From positions 1 to 13,454 of the forward strand of contig JAHUZY010000397.1 in assembly GCA_019264505.1 (NCBI GenBank): a stretch of DNA of 13,454 nt, in the 5' to 3' direction. This document shows positions 6,366-13,454 of the stretch, one piece after another (the first letter of the stretch is position 1; the number at the start of each line of letters is the position of its first letter). The notes under the pieces are model-generated. The model was not told the DNA's origin, did not search any database, and worked only from the letters and a program-made list of their open reading frames with translations. This DNA is from Phenylobacterium sp. (GTDB taxonomy: Bacteria; Pseudomonadota; Alphaproteobacteria; Caulobacterales; Caulobacteraceae). Position numbers and translations under genes: made by a program.

Positions 6366-7502
6366 ATGGATTTTGAGTTTTCCGAGGATCAGCGGGCGCT
6401 GCAGAGCGCGGCCCAGGCCTTTGCAGCGGCCGAGCTCGCGCCGCATTCCGCGCAATGGGACGCCGACTCGCACTTTCCGGTGGAGACTCTGCGAAAGGCT
6501 GCCGGGCTTGGCTTCGCCAGCATCTATCTGTCCGAGGAGCTGGGGGGCTCTGGTCTGTCGCGCCTGGACGCCTCGCTGATCTTCGAGGCCCTGGCCTATG
6601 GGGACGTGGCGGCGACGGCCTATCTGACCATCCACAACATGGCCGCGTGGATGATCGACCGGTTCGGCGACGAGGACCTGCGCCGTCGCTACGTGCCCCG
6701 ACTTTGTACGATGGAGCTGATCGCCTCCTACTGCCTGACCGAACCCGGCGCGGGATCGGACGCGGCGGCCCTCACGACCTCGGCCCGCCGTGAAGGCGAG
6801 GCCTATGTGCTCGACGGGGCCAAGGCTTTCATATCCGGCGGCGGGGTCTCTGACCTCTATGTGGTGATGGCCCGCACCGGCGGACCAGGGGCGGGCGGGG
6901 TCTCAGCCTTTGTGGTGGAGAAGGGAACCCCAGGCCTCTCGTTCGGCGCGCGGGAGCGCAAGATGGGCTGGAACGCCCAGCCCACGGCCCAGGTGAATTT
7001 CGACGGGGTGCGGATTCCCGCCGCCAATCGGATTGGCGGGGAGGGAGAGGGCTTCCGCTTCGCGATGATGGGGCTGGATGGCGGGCGGCTGAACATCGCC
7101 TCCTGCTCGCTCGGCGGCGCAGCCCTGGCCCTTGATACCGCGCGGGCCTATCTCGCCGATCGCCAGCAGTTCGGACGCCCCCTTCGCGACTTTCAGGCCC
7201 TGCAGTTCAAGCTGGCCGACATGGCCACCGAACTGGAGGCCGCCCGCCTGATGGTCCGCCGGGCGGCTGCGGCGCTGGACGCCGGACGCGCTGACGCCAC
7301 CAAGCTCTGCGCCATGGCCAAGCGCTTCGCCACAGACGCGGGCTTTATGGTGGCTAATGAGGCCCTGCAGTTGCACGGCGGCTATGGCTACCTCGCCGAC
7401 TACCCGCTGGAGCGGATCGTCCGCGACCTGCGCGTCCACCAGATCCTGGAGGGGACGAACGAGATCATGCGGGTGATCATCGCCCGGGAGATGTTCCGAT
7501 GA
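6366..7502 (+). CDS. Acyl-CoA dehydrogenase, probably isobutyryl-CoA dehydrogenase
   Basis: This FAD flavoenzyme introduces the alpha,beta double bond into an acyl-CoA and passes electrons to ETF. The 378-residue product is full length: N-terminal helical domain with [18 protein letters not shown], the FAD-loop motif [15 protein letters not shown] at 122-136, the beta domain to about 225, and the C-terminal helical domain with RQQFGRPL at 266-273, LHGGYGY at 336-342 and LEGTNEIMR at 361-369. E362 is the expected catalytic base. The start ATG is chosen by family alignment and the nearby GGAG; the frame is open further upstream without support. Its stop overlaps the start of the 3-hydroxyisobutyryl-CoA hydrolase gene (ATGA). 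With that hydrolase and mmsB downstream, isobutyryl-CoA (from valine) is the most likely substrate, by context. Confidence 0.94.
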   Translation: MDFEFSEDQRALQSAAQAFAAAELAPHSAQWDADSHFPVETLRKAAGLGFASIYLSEELGGSGLSRLDASLIFEALAYGDVAATAYLTIHNMAAWMIDRFGDEDLRRRYVPRLCTMELIASYCLTEPGAGSDAAALTTSARREGEAYVLDGAKAFISGGGVSDLYVVMARTGGPGAGGVSAFVVEKGTPGLSFGARERKMGWNAQPTAQVNFDGVRIPAANRIGGEGEGFRFAMMGLDGGRLNIASCSLGGAALALDTARAYLADRQQFGRPLRDFQALQFKLADMATELEAARLMVRRAAAALDAGRADATKLCAMAKRFATDAGFMVANEALQLHGGYGYLADYPLERIVRDLRVHQILEGTNEIMRVIIAREMFR

Positions 7503-8557
7503 GCGAAGCCCCTGAGGTCCTGACCCGAATCGATGGCCCCGTGGGGCGCATCACCCTGAATCGGCCCCAGGCCCTGCATGCCCTGACGACGGCCATGTGC
7601 CGGGCCATGATCGACGCCCTGGTGACCTGGCGCAGCGATCCGGCGTTGACGTTCGTGCTCATCGACCATGCCGGCGAGCGGGGGTTCTGCGCCGGCGGCG
7701 ACATCCGCATGCTGGCCGAGAGCGGCGCCCGGGACGGTTTCGCGGCCCGCGAGTTCTTCTTCACCGAGTACCGGCTCAACCACCTGCTCTTCGAGTATCC
7801 CAAACCGGTGATGGCCATCATGGACGGCGTCACCATGGGCGGCGGCGTGGGCATCGCCCTGCCGGCCCGTTATCGCGTGGCCACCGAGAAGACCACCTTC
7901 GCCATGCCCGAGACCGGCATCGGTCTGTTCCCCGACGTGGGCGGCGGCTGGCATCTGCCCCGCCTGCCGGGCAAGTCAGGGCTCTGGCTCGCCCTGACCG
8001 GCGCTCGGATCAAGGCCGCCGACTGTGAACTGCTCGGCCTGGCCACAGACTTCATACCCTCCGATCGCCTGGACGAGTTGAAGGCGCAGATCATCGCCGA
8101 TCCGGCCGCGGTGGAGACGCATCTGACGATGCTGGAGGCCGATCCCGGCCGGCCGCCCATCGGCGCTCACCGCGACGAGATGGATCATCTTTTCGCCGGC
8201 GACAGCGTCGAAGCGATCTTCGCCGCCCTGGAGGCCGACGGCGGCGACTGGGCCAGCGCCCAGTTGGCGACGCTGAAGACCAAGTCGCCCCAGACTTTGA
8301 AGGTGGCTTTCCGGCAAATGGCCCTGGGCGCCCAGGCTGCGACCTTCGCCGAGAATATGGAGATGGAGTACCGGATCGGCGCCCGGGTGGTCGGGCTCTA
8401 CGACTTCATCGAAGGCGTGCGCGCCGTGATCATCGACAAGGACAACGCCCCGCGTTGGAACCCGGCGTCCCTGGCCGGGGTCAGCGAGGTCATGCTGGAA
8501 GAGATCTTCGCCCCCCTGCCTTCCGCCCAGGCCTGGCGGCCGATACCCTTCGACTAA
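7499..8557 (+). CDS. 3-hydroxyisobutyryl-CoA hydrolase
   Basis: This crotonase-fold enzyme cleaves 3-hydroxyisobutyryl-CoA to 3-hydroxyisobutyrate and CoA in valine degradation. The 352-residue length fits the hydrolase group rather than the usual 260-residue enoyl-CoA hydratases. Crotonase oxyanion motifs are [10 protein letters not shown] at 61-70 and [13 protein letters not shown] at 108-120. The hydrolase signature [17 protein letters not shown] at 134-150 carries E138 and D146, matching the acidic residues used by the human enzyme. The C-terminal stretch [20 protein letters not shown] (positions after 300) is also diagnostic of this group. The ATG overlaps the preceding dehydrogenase stop by four bases, so translation is coupled. 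No enoyl-CoA hydratase gene lies between the dehydrogenase and this gene, so methacrylyl-CoA hydration must come from elsewhere. Confidence 0.94.
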   Translation: MSEAPEVLTRIDGPVGRITLNRPQALHALTTAMCRAMIDALVTWRSDPALTFVLIDHAGERGFCAGGDIRMLAESGARDGFAAREFFFTEYRLNHLLFEYPKPVMAIMDGVTMGGGVGIALPARYRVATEKTTFAMPETGIGLFPDVGGGWHLPRLPGKSGLWLALTGARIKAADCELLGLATDFIPSDRLDELKAQIIADPAAVETHLTMLEADPGRPPIGAHRDEMDHLFAGDSVEAIFAALEADGGDWASAQLATLKTKSPQTLKVAFRQMALGAQAATFAENMEMEYRIGARVVGLYDFIEGVRAVIIDKDNAPRWNPASLAGVSEVMLEEIFAPLPSAQAWRPIPFD

Positions 8558-8618
8558 GGGCGGCGTGCGTTCGCCCGACGACGGGAGGACTGCGATGCGA
8601 CAAGCCAAGGAGGCAGGC

Positions 8619-9515
8619 ATGACCAGCTACGCCCTGATCGGCCTGGGCAATATGGGCGGGGGCATGGCCGCGGTTCTGGCCGCCGCCGGCCATAGGGTTC
8701 AGGCCTTCGACCTGTCGTCCCAGGCCCTCGCCAGGGCGGCCGAAGCGGGCGTGACTGCGTGCGCCTCCGCCGTTGACGCCGTCACGGGCGCCGAGGTGGT
8801 CCTGACCATGCTGCCGGCCGGCGCCCATGTGAGGGAGGTCTACGCCCAGGCCATCCTGCCTCACGCCTCGTCCGACGTGCTGCTGATCGACTGCTCGACC
8901 ATTGATGTGGATACCGCCCGGGCGATCGCGGGTGAGGCCCGAACCGCGGGTTTCGCGGTGGCCGATGCGCCGGTCTCCGGCGGCGTGGCTGGCGCGGCGG
9001 CTGGAACCCTGACCTTCATGGTCGGCTGTGCGGAGGCTGACTTCCCGCGGATCAAAGCGGCCCTGTCGCCGATGGCGAAGTCCGTGGTCCGGGCGGGTGA
9101 GGCCGGAGCAGGGCAGGCTGCGAAGATCTGCAACAATCTGCTGCTGGGCGTCTCGATGATCGGGGTCTGCGAGGCGCTCACTCTCGCAGAGGGGCTTGGT
9201 CTCGATCCGGCGCGATTCTTCGAGATCGCGTCCACCTCATCAGGCCAATGCTGGTCGCTGACGTCGTATTGTCCGTGGCCGGGGCCGGTGGAATCAGCTC
9301 CGTCCAACCGCAACTACGAGGGCGGATTCGCCACAGCGATGATGCTGAAAGATCTGCGCCTGGCCCAGGGCGCGGCGGCGTCGGTGGGGGCCTCAACGCC
9401 GCTCGCAGCCCAGGCCCAGGCGCTTTATGCGCTGTTCGATCGGCTCGGCTATGGCGAAAGGGACTTTTCAGGCCTACTTCAGCTGTTGCGTGGACGGCTG
9501 GACGAACTGGCCTGA
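8619..9515 (+). CDS. mmsB: 3-hydroxyisobutyrate dehydrogenase
   Basis: MmsB oxidises 3-hydroxyisobutyrate to methylmalonate semialdehyde with NAD+. The 298-residue product has GLGNMG at 8-13, DAPVSGGVAGAAAGT at 116-130 and catalytic K169 in GAGQAAKICNN (163-173). Unlike the paralogue at 2565-3425 it carries the YCPWPGPVESAPSNRNY block followed by GGFATAMMLKDLRLA, characteristic of true 3-hydroxyisobutyrate dehydrogenases. I chose the ATG at 8619 because it puts GLGNMG at the usual distance from the start and has AAGGAGG (8607-8613) five bases upstream. A second ATG at 8595, in frame, also has a Shine-Dalgarno (GGGAGG, 8583-8588) and would add eight residues. It is the third gene of the valine operon, 61 bases after the hydrolase. 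The next gene, hemA, follows after a 155-base gap. Confidence 0.95.
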   Translation: MTSYALIGLGNMGGGMAAVLAAAGHRVQAFDLSSQALARAAEAGVTACASAVDAVTGAEVVLTMLPAGAHVREVYAQAILPHASSDVLLIDCSTIDVDTARAIAGEARTAGFAVADAPVSGGVAGAAAGTLTFMVGCAEADFPRIKAALSPMAKSVVRAGEAGAGQAAKICNNLLLGVSMIGVCEALTLAEGLGLDPARFFEIASTSSGQCWSLTSYCPWPGPVESAPSNRNYEGGFATAMMLKDLRLAQGAAASVGASTPLAAQAQALYALFDRLGYGERDFSGLLQLLRGRLDELA

Positions 9516-9517
9516 CC

Positions 9518-9549
9518 GTTCACGCAGAACTGACGGCTGTTGACGCAGA
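9518..9549 (+). repeat. Short direct repeat upstream of hemA
   Basis: GTTCACGCAGA (9518-9528) recurs as GTTGACGCAGA (9539-9549), ten of eleven bases identical, 21 bases start to start, about two helical turns. The second copy overlaps the left part of the FNR/FixK-type box. The first lies immediately after the mmsB stop. Tandem spacing of this kind suits cooperative protein binding, but two short copies may also be chance. Confidence 0.4.
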
Positions 9550-9553
9550 TCAA
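9540..9553 (+). promoter_or_regulatory. FNR/FixK-type box upstream of hemA
   Basis: TTGAC-GCAG-ATCAA matches the FNR/FixK consensus TTGAT-N4-ATCAA at nine of ten defined positions. FNR/FixK proteins activate hemA in response to low oxygen in several alphaproteobacteria, including Rhodobacter and Bradyrhizobium. The box centre (between 9546 and 9547) is 41.5 bases upstream of 9588, the start predicted from the -10 candidate TAGACT at 9576-9581, which is the classical activating position. Evidence is sequence match plus geometry; no expression data are available here. Confidence 0.68.
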
Positions 9554-9575
9554 GCGGGCGCGACACAGCGCCTTG

Positions 9576-9581
9576 TAGACT
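9576..9581 (+). promoter_or_regulatory. Candidate -10 element of hemA
   Basis: TAGACT matches TATAAT at four of six positions and lies at -12 to -7 relative to 9588. No good -35 is separate from the FNR/FixK box, as expected for a class II activated promoter. The implied leader of about 83 bases contains a small hairpin, CCCGG (9591-9595) with CCGGG (9605-9609), not followed by a T run. Confidence 0.4.
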
Positions 9582-9670
9582 TTTTCCGAACCCGGCGCCA
9601 AAAACCGGGCGGTTAATAGGGGACTGGTTGCAGCGTGAGATCGTCGAGCGCGCGGCCGGATTTCGTTGCG

Positions 9671-10900
9671 ATGGATTACAGAACCGCTTTCCAGAACGCC
9701 CTTGAGCGCATTCACGCCGAGGGTCGTTACCGGGTTTTCGCCGATCTGAAGCGGCATCGCGGCGCTTTTCCCCGGGCCACCTGGACACGCCCGGACGGCG
9801 GCGCCCAGGACGTGGTGGTCTGGTGCTCCAACGACTATCTCGGCCAGGGCCAGAATCCCGTCGTCATCGACGCCATGAAGCAGGCCATCGACGAGGCCGG
9901 CGCCGGCTCCGGGGGCACGCGCAACATTTCGGGCACCACGCATTACCATGTGGAGCTGGAGCATGAGCTCGCTGACCTGCATGGCAAGGAAGCCGCGCTT
10001 CTGTTCACGTCCGGCTACGTCTCGAACGAGGCCTCGCTCTCGACCCTCTACAAGATCCTGCCCGGCCTGATCATCTTCTCCGATGAGCTGAACCATAACT
10101 CGATGATCTCGGGCATTCGCGCCGGGGCTCGGGAGCAGCGCCGGGTGTTCCGACACAACGATCTGGCCCATCTTGAGGAGCTGCTGGCCGCGGCTCCCGC
10201 CGACGCCCCCAAGCTGATCGCGTTTGAGAGCGTCTATTCCATGGACGGCGACATCGCCGACATGAACGGCATGGTCGCTCTAGCCAAGCGCTACGGCGCC
10301 ATGACCTATCTCGACGAGGTCCATGCGGTGGGCATGTATGGCCCGCGCGGCGCCGGCGTCGCCGAGCGTGACGGCGTCATGGACCAGATCGACATCGTCG
10401 AAGGGACGCTGGGCAAGGCGTTCGGCGTCATGGGGGGCTACATCGCCGCCGACGCGGTCATCGTCGATGCGATCCGCTCCTTCGCGGACGGCTTCATCTT
10501 CACGACCTCAATTCCGCCGGCCCTTGCGGCCGGGGCCGTGGCCTCGATCCGCTACCTGAAGGAACATGACGAGGTCCGTCAGGCCCATCAGGCCCGCGCC
10601 CAGGCCCTGAAAGAGCGCCTGACCAAGGCCGGCATCCCGGTCATGCCGTCGGAAAGCCATATCGTCCCGGTGCTGGTGGGCGATCCCGTCCACTGCAAGA
10701 TGATCTCGGACATCCTGCTCAGCGACTACGGGATCTATGTGCAGCCCATCAACTATCCCACCGTGCCCCGCGGGACAGAGCGGCTGCGGTTCACGCCGTC
10801 GCCCGCGCACTCAGACGAGATGATCGATCATCTCGCCCAGGCGCTGGAAACCCTCTGGGTCCACTGCAACATCAAGCGCGTCGGCGGCGTCGCGGCCTAA
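9671..10900 (+). CDS. hemA: 5-aminolevulinate synthase
   Basis: This PLP enzyme condenses glycine with succinyl-CoA to give 5-aminolevulinate, the C4 route to haem used by alphaproteobacteria. The 409-residue product begins [20 protein letters not shown], the standard HemA start. It has [13 protein letters not shown] at 51-63, [20 protein letters not shown] at 77-96, [20 protein letters not shown] at 213-232 with the PLP-contacting D215, and the Schiff-base lysine K249 in [13 protein letters not shown]. The C-terminal [10 protein letters not shown] motif fits too. The ATG at 9671 is chosen by alignment; an upstream in-frame GTG at 9635 would add twelve residues. Shine-Dalgarno is weak (GGA at 9658-9660). 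The gene has its own candidate FNR/FixK-controlled promoter. Its TAA shares bases with the stop of the convergent mucR-like gene (10897-10900). Confidence 0.97.
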   Translation: MDYRTAFQNALERIHAEGRYRVFADLKRHRGAFPRATWTRPDGGAQDVVVWCSNDYLGQGQNPVVIDAMKQAIDEAGAGSGGTRNISGTTHYHVELEHELADLHGKEAALLFTSGYVSNEASLSTLYKILPGLIIFSDELNHNSMISGIRAGAREQRRVFRHNDLAHLEELLAAAPADAPKLIAFESVYSMDGDIADMNGMVALAKRYGAMTYLDEVHAVGMYGPRGAGVAERDGVMDQIDIVEGTLGKAFGVMGGYIAADAVIVDAIRSFADGFIFTTSIPPALAAGAVASIRYLKEHDEVRQAHQARAQALKERLTKAGIPVMPSESHIVPVLVGDPVHCKMISDILLSDYGIYVQPINYPTVPRGTERLRFTPSPAHSDEMIDHLAQALETLWVHCNIKRVGGVAA

Positions 10901-11325
10901 GACCTGCGACGAACGCCCTTGCCGAGGCCAATCTGCTTGGCGAAGTCCGACCGCTTGGCCGCATAGGCGGGCGCCACCATCGGATAGTCTGCGGGCAGGC
11001 CCCAGCGGCGGCGGTAGTCCTCAGGGCTCATGTCGTACCTGGAGCGCAGGTAGCGTTTGAGCATCTTCAGGCGCTTTCCGTCTTCCAGACAGACGATGTA
11101 CTCGTCCTGCACCGAGCGATTGATGGCGACGGCCGGCTTGGGGCGTTCCAGCGGGGCGGCCGGCTCGGCCTCACCCAGACGATTCAGCGCAGAATGCACC
11201 GACCTGATCAGATCCGGCAGGGCCTCAGCGCTGACGGCGTTGCGGCTGACATAGGCGGCCACGATATCGACCCCCAGGCGAAGGGCGTCGTTGGGCCGGC
11301 CGGCGGCTTCGTCATCAGCGTTCAT
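10897..11325 (-). CDS. MucR/Ros family transcriptional regulator with altered zinc-finger ligands
   Basis: MucR/Ros proteins are alphaproteobacterial DNA-binding regulators of surface polysaccharide, motility and cell-cycle genes. The 142-residue product has an N-terminal helical oligomerisation segment (about 10-50), a Pro/Ala-rich linker, then the C-terminal domain with [19 protein letters not shown], followed by [20 protein letters not shown] and [20 protein letters not shown]. The last two blocks are strongly diagnostic. Ros proteins bind zinc through Cys-x2-Cys/Asp and two His. Here the pattern is Cys, Asp, Tyr, Tyr, so both histidines are missing; related Mesorhizobium loti proteins are reported to fold without zinc. 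The ATG at 11325 has AGGGGA eight bases upstream. The gene is divergent from glyA across 181 bases and convergent with hemA, sharing stop bases. Confidence 0.9.
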   Translation of the reverse strand: MNADDEAAGRPNDALRLGVDIVAAYVSRNAVSAEALPDLIRSVHSALNRLGEAEPAAPLERPKPAVAINRSVQDEYIVCLEDGKRLKMLKRYLRSRYDMSPEDYRRRWGLPADYPMVAPAYAAKRSDFAKQIGLGKGVRRRS

Positions 11326-11506
11326 TCTGGAAATCCCCTGGGCGGTACGCAACTGCGCCGTTGCGCGGCTAGTCGGCCCCGGCGATGGGTTTCGAACGCG
11401 CAGCTGCGGGCTTCGTTCCACCCAGGCGCCGCCACGGTTGGAACCGCCGGGAGATGGGAGTAAAAGGCGCCTCCGCCCCCACCAGATTCCGACCCGAGGC
11501 CCGCCC
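11326..11506. other. Divergent intergenic region between mucR-like gene and glyA
   Basis: This gap should hold promoters in both directions. I see no convincing -35/-10 pair and no riboswitch I recognise. It contains a perfect short inverted repeat CGGTT-GG-AACCG (11435-11446), two copies of GGCGCC about 40 bases apart and one GANTC site (GATTC, 11485-11489), a CcrM methylation motif, 18 bases before the glyA start codon. Confidence 0.45.
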
Positions 11507-12802
11507 TTGACCGCACAAGCCCAAACCGCCTCCGCCGCCGACGCCTTCTTCAACCAGGGCGTGGCCAGCACCGATCCTGAAATCGCCCACGTCCTGACCC
11601 AGGAGCTGAAGCGCCAACAGGACCAGATCGAACTCATCGCGTCGGAGAACATCGTCTCTCGCGCCGTGCTTGAGGTCCAGGGCTCGGTCCTGACCAACAA
11701 GTATGCCGAGGGCTATCCGGGCAAGCGCTACTACGGCGGCTGTGAAGAGGTCGATGTGGCCGAGACCCTGGCCATTGAGCGCGCCAAGCGCCTGTTCGGG
11801 GCGGACTACGCCAATGTGCAGGCCCATTCGGGCAGCCAGGCCAACCAGGCGGTCTTCATGGCGACCATGAAGCCGGGCGACGTGTTCATGGGCATGGATC
11901 TGGCGGCTGGCGGCCACCTGACCCACGGCAAGGACGTCAACCAGTCGGGCAAGTGGTTCAATCCCGTGGCCTATACGGTGCGGCAGCAGGACCATCTGAT
12001 CGACTATGATCAGGCTGCGGAGATCGCGCTGACCTCCAAGCCGAAGGTCATCATCGCCGGCGGGTCGGCCTATAGCCGCGAGATCGATTGGGCGCGCTTC
12101 CGCGAAATCGCCGACAGCGTTGGCGCCATCCTGATGGTCGACATGGCTCACTATGCGGGCCTGATCGCCGGCGGCGTCTACCCCAACCCGGTGCCCTACG
12201 CGCATGTGGTGACCTCGACCACCCACAAGACCCTGCGCGGTCCCCGGGGCGGTCTGATCCTGACCAACGACAAGAAGCTCGCCAAGAAGATCGATTCCGC
12301 GGTCTTCCCGGGCCTGCAGGGCGGCCCGCTGATGCATGTGATCGCCGCCAAGGCGGTCGCCTTCGGCGAAGCGCTGAAGCCGGACTTCAAGCTCTATGCC
12401 CGCCAGGTGGTGGACAACGCCCGCGCCATGGCCGACGCCCTGGCCGCCTCCGGTCTCAAGATCGTCTCCGGCGGGACCGATAGCCATCTGATGTTGGTGG
12501 ACCTGACGCCCAAGGGCGTGACAGGCGCCGACGCCGAGGTGGCCCTGGAACGGGCCAACATCACCTGCAACAAGAACGGCATCCCCTTCGACCCGCTGCC
12601 CTTCATGCAGACCTCGGGCCTGCGGCTGGGCTCGCCGGCCGGGACCTCCCGCGGGTTCGGCCCCGCCGAGTTCCGTCGGATCGGTCAGCTGATCGCTGAG
12701 GTTGTCGATGGTCTGGCGGCCGGCGGCGACAATTCCGCCGTTGAAGCCAAGGTGCGCGAAGAGGTGGCGACCTTGACCCGGCGCTTCCCGATCTACAACT
12801 AG
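11507..12802 (+). CDS. glyA: Serine hydroxymethyltransferase
   Basis: GlyA interconverts serine and glycine with tetrahydrofolate, supplying one-carbon units and glycine, which HemA consumes. The 431-residue PLP enzyme has [19 protein letters not shown] at 38-56, [16 protein letters not shown] at 63-78, [11 protein letters not shown] at 107-117, [13 protein letters not shown] at 211-223 and the PLP lysine K241 in [14 protein letters not shown]. The frame is open far upstream, but the conserved protein begins at [14 protein letters not shown]. The only fitting start is TTG at 11507, with GAGG (11496-11499) seven bases ahead. No ATG or GTG lies close by in frame. A TTG start normally lowers translation, which is odd for a highly expressed enzyme. 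nrdR follows 35 bases downstream and is probably co-transcribed. Confidence 0.96.
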   Translation: MTAQAQTASAADAFFNQGVASTDPEIAHVLTQELKRQQDQIELIASENIVSRAVLEVQGSVLTNKYAEGYPGKRYYGGCEEVDVAETLAIERAKRLFGADYANVQAHSGSQANQAVFMATMKPGDVFMGMDLAAGGHLTHGKDVNQSGKWFNPVAYTVRQQDHLIDYDQAAEIALTSKPKVIIAGGSAYSREIDWARFREIADSVGAILMVDMAHYAGLIAGGVYPNPVPYAHVVTSTTHKTLRGPRGGLILTNDKKLAKKIDSAVFPGLQGGPLMHVIAAKAVAFGEALKPDFKLYARQVVDNARAMADALAASGLKIVSGGTDSHLMLVDLTPKGVTGADAEVALERANITCNKNGIPFDPLPFMQTSGLRLGSPAGTSRGFGPAEFRRIGQLIAEVVDGLAAGGDNSAVEAKVREEVATLTRRFPIYN

Positions 12803-12837
12803 GCCGACTGGGATGCGGTCCGGGAGGGGCTGAACCG

Positions 12838-13311
12838 ATGCGATGCCCGTTCTGCGGCCATGCCGAGAGCCAGGTGAAGGATAGCCGCCCGTCGGAAGAC
12901 GGCGCGGCCATCCGCCGCCGTCGCCTGTGTCCGGCCTGCGGCGGCCGGTTCACCACCTTCGAGCGGGTTCAGCTGCGCGAACTGGTCGTCATCAAGCGAT
13001 CTGGCCGTCGCACGGCGTTCGACCGCGAAAAGCTGCTGCGTTCCATCGACATCGCTATCCGCAAGCGTCCGGTTGATCCGGAGCAGGTGGATCGGATGGT
13101 CAACGGCATCACCCGCCAGCTGGAGAGCATGGGCGAGACCGACATACCCTCCGAAGTGGTGGGCGAACTGGTGATGAAGGCGCTCAAGTCCCTCGATGAC
13201 GTGGCCTATGTCCGCTACGCCTCAGTCTATCGGGACTTCCGTGAAACGCGCGACTTTGCCGACTTCCTCGGCAGCGAGGGCTTTGGCGAGCCCTCCGAGG
13301 AGGAGCGCTAG
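12838..13311 (+). CDS. nrdR: Transcriptional repressor NrdR
   Basis: NrdR senses ATP/dATP and represses ribonucleotide reductase genes by binding paired NrdR boxes. The 157-residue product has the N-terminal zinc ribbon with C3 and C6 (MRCPFCGH), C31 and C34 ([12 protein letters not shown]), then the ATP-cone from about 47 with [20 protein letters not shown] and, towards the end, [14 protein letters not shown]. Length and order are standard. The Shine-Dalgarno GGGAGGGG (12822-12829) is strong, eight bases before the ATG. Position between glyA and a rib gene is the usual alphaproteobacterial neighbourhood. I see no NrdR box pair in the window, so its targets lie elsewhere. Confidence 0.97.
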   Translation: MRCPFCGHAESQVKDSRPSEDGAAIRRRRLCPACGGRFTTFERVQLRELVVIKRSGRRTAFDREKLLRSIDIAIRKRPVDPEQVDRMVNGITRQLESMGETDIPSEVVGELVMKALKSLDDVAYVRYASVYRDFRETRDFADFLGSEGFGEPSEEER

Positions 13312-13326
13312 GCGCGATCCGCCCGG

Positions 13327-13341
13327 CGCCGGCGTCCGGCG
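13327..13341 (+). promoter_or_regulatory. Perfect GC hairpin directly before the rib reductase start
   Basis: CGCCGG (13327-13332), CGT, CCGGCG (13336-13341) forms a six-base-pair stem that ends on the base before the ATG at 13342. No T run follows, so it is not an intrinsic terminator. In the transcript it occupies the ribosome-binding region and could reduce initiation unless translation is coupled to nrdR. Confidence 0.4.
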
Positions 13342-13454
13342 ATGATCACCTTGAAACTGGCCACCTCTCTGGATGGGCGCATCGCCACCGCCCAGGGGGA
13401 GAGCCGCTGGATCACCGGTCCGGAGTCGCGGCGTCAGGTCCATCTCCTGCGCGC
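13342..13454 (+). CDS. RibD-type 5-amino-6-(5-phosphoribosylamino)uracil reductase, N-terminal fragment; runs off right edge
   Basis: The visible 37 residues include [20 protein letters not shown] and [17 protein letters not shown]. These match the opening of the RibD C-terminal reductase domain, which reduces the ribosyl-amino-uracil intermediate of riboflavin synthesis using NADPH. In bifunctional RibD this domain follows a deaminase of about 145 residues. Here only 30 bases separate the ATG from the nrdR stop, so no deaminase can precede it in this gene. It lies in the same frame as nrdR, after its TAG. There is no Shine-Dalgarno; instead a perfect hairpin (CGCCGG-CGT-CCGGCG, 13327-13341) abuts the ATG. 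It may be a stand-alone reductase or a RibD remnant. The rest of the gene is outside the window. Confidence 0.75.
   Translation, partial: MITLKLATSLDGRIATAQGESRWITGPESRRQVHLLR

Noticed and set aside
9591..9609. Intrinsic terminator between mmsB and hemA
   Set aside because: The stem is only five base pairs with a nine-base loop and no following T run; it is treated as part of the hemA leader.
11426..11472. Riboswitch or structured leader upstream of glyA
   Set aside because: Two GGCGCC copies and a CGGTT/AACCG repeat allow pairing, but I recognise no conserved glycine, SAM or tetrahydrofolate riboswitch core.
11369..12487. Long open frame on the minus strand opposite glyA (over 370 codons)
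   Set aside because: It lies inside a clearly real gene and reflects the GC-rich codon bias of glyA. Its product has no recognisable domain and skewed composition.
13323..13341. Intrinsic terminator after nrdR
   Set aside because: The GC-rich stem is perfect but is followed directly by the next start codon, not by a T run.

Overview
This window looks like ordinary core chromosome from a GC-rich alphaproteobacterium, most likely Caulobacterales (Caulobacter/Phenylobacterium type). The grounds are strong GC bias at third codon positions, a C4-pathway 5-aminolevulinate synthase, a MucR/Ros regulator, an Hda-type DnaA regulator, a Bpt aminoacyl-tRNA-protein transferase, a single motB and the glyA-nrdR-rib order. 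Genus assignment is inference. I see no tRNA, rRNA, CRISPR array, insertion sequence, prophage or defence system.

Layout. (1) 1-281, minus: 5' part of an Hda-like replication regulator with an apparent frameshift at a run of five C (plus strand). (2) 466-684, plus: dodecin, convergent with bpt (690-1454, minus). (3) 1571-2476, minus: flagellar stator gene motB, divergent from a plus-strand trio (2565-4804) of beta-hydroxyacid dehydrogenase, GNAT acetyltransferase and epoxide-hydrolase-like enzyme. (4) 4801-6293, minus: a small membrane protein gene translationally coupled to hemB. (5) 6366-9515, plus: a compact valine catabolic operon of acyl-CoA dehydrogenase, 3-hydroxyisobutyryl-CoA hydrolase and mmsB. 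(6) 9671-10900, plus: hemA, preceded by a well-placed FNR/FixK-type box. (7) 10897-11325, minus: a MucR-family regulator whose zinc-ligand positions are partly replaced. (8) 11507-13311, plus: glyA (TTG start) and nrdR, then the start of a RibD-type reductase that runs off the right edge.

How the genes work together. The three enzymes at 6366-9515 can carry isobutyryl-CoA through methacrylyl-CoA and 3-hydroxyisobutyryl-CoA to methylmalonate semialdehyde, if the intervening hydratase and the final dehydrogenase are encoded elsewhere. hemA and hemB supply the first two steps of tetrapyrrole synthesis. glyA, nrdR and the rib gene link one-carbon metabolism, ribonucleotide reductase control and riboflavin synthesis, as commonly seen in alphaproteobacteria.

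I did not find an exotic new system. The best leads are the FNR/FixK box at hemA, which sits at class II spacing from a candidate -10; the hdaA frame break in a homopolymer; the MucR zinc finger with Tyr at both His ligand positions; the RibD reductase with no room for a deaminase domain in front; and two convergent gene pairs that share their stop-codon bases.
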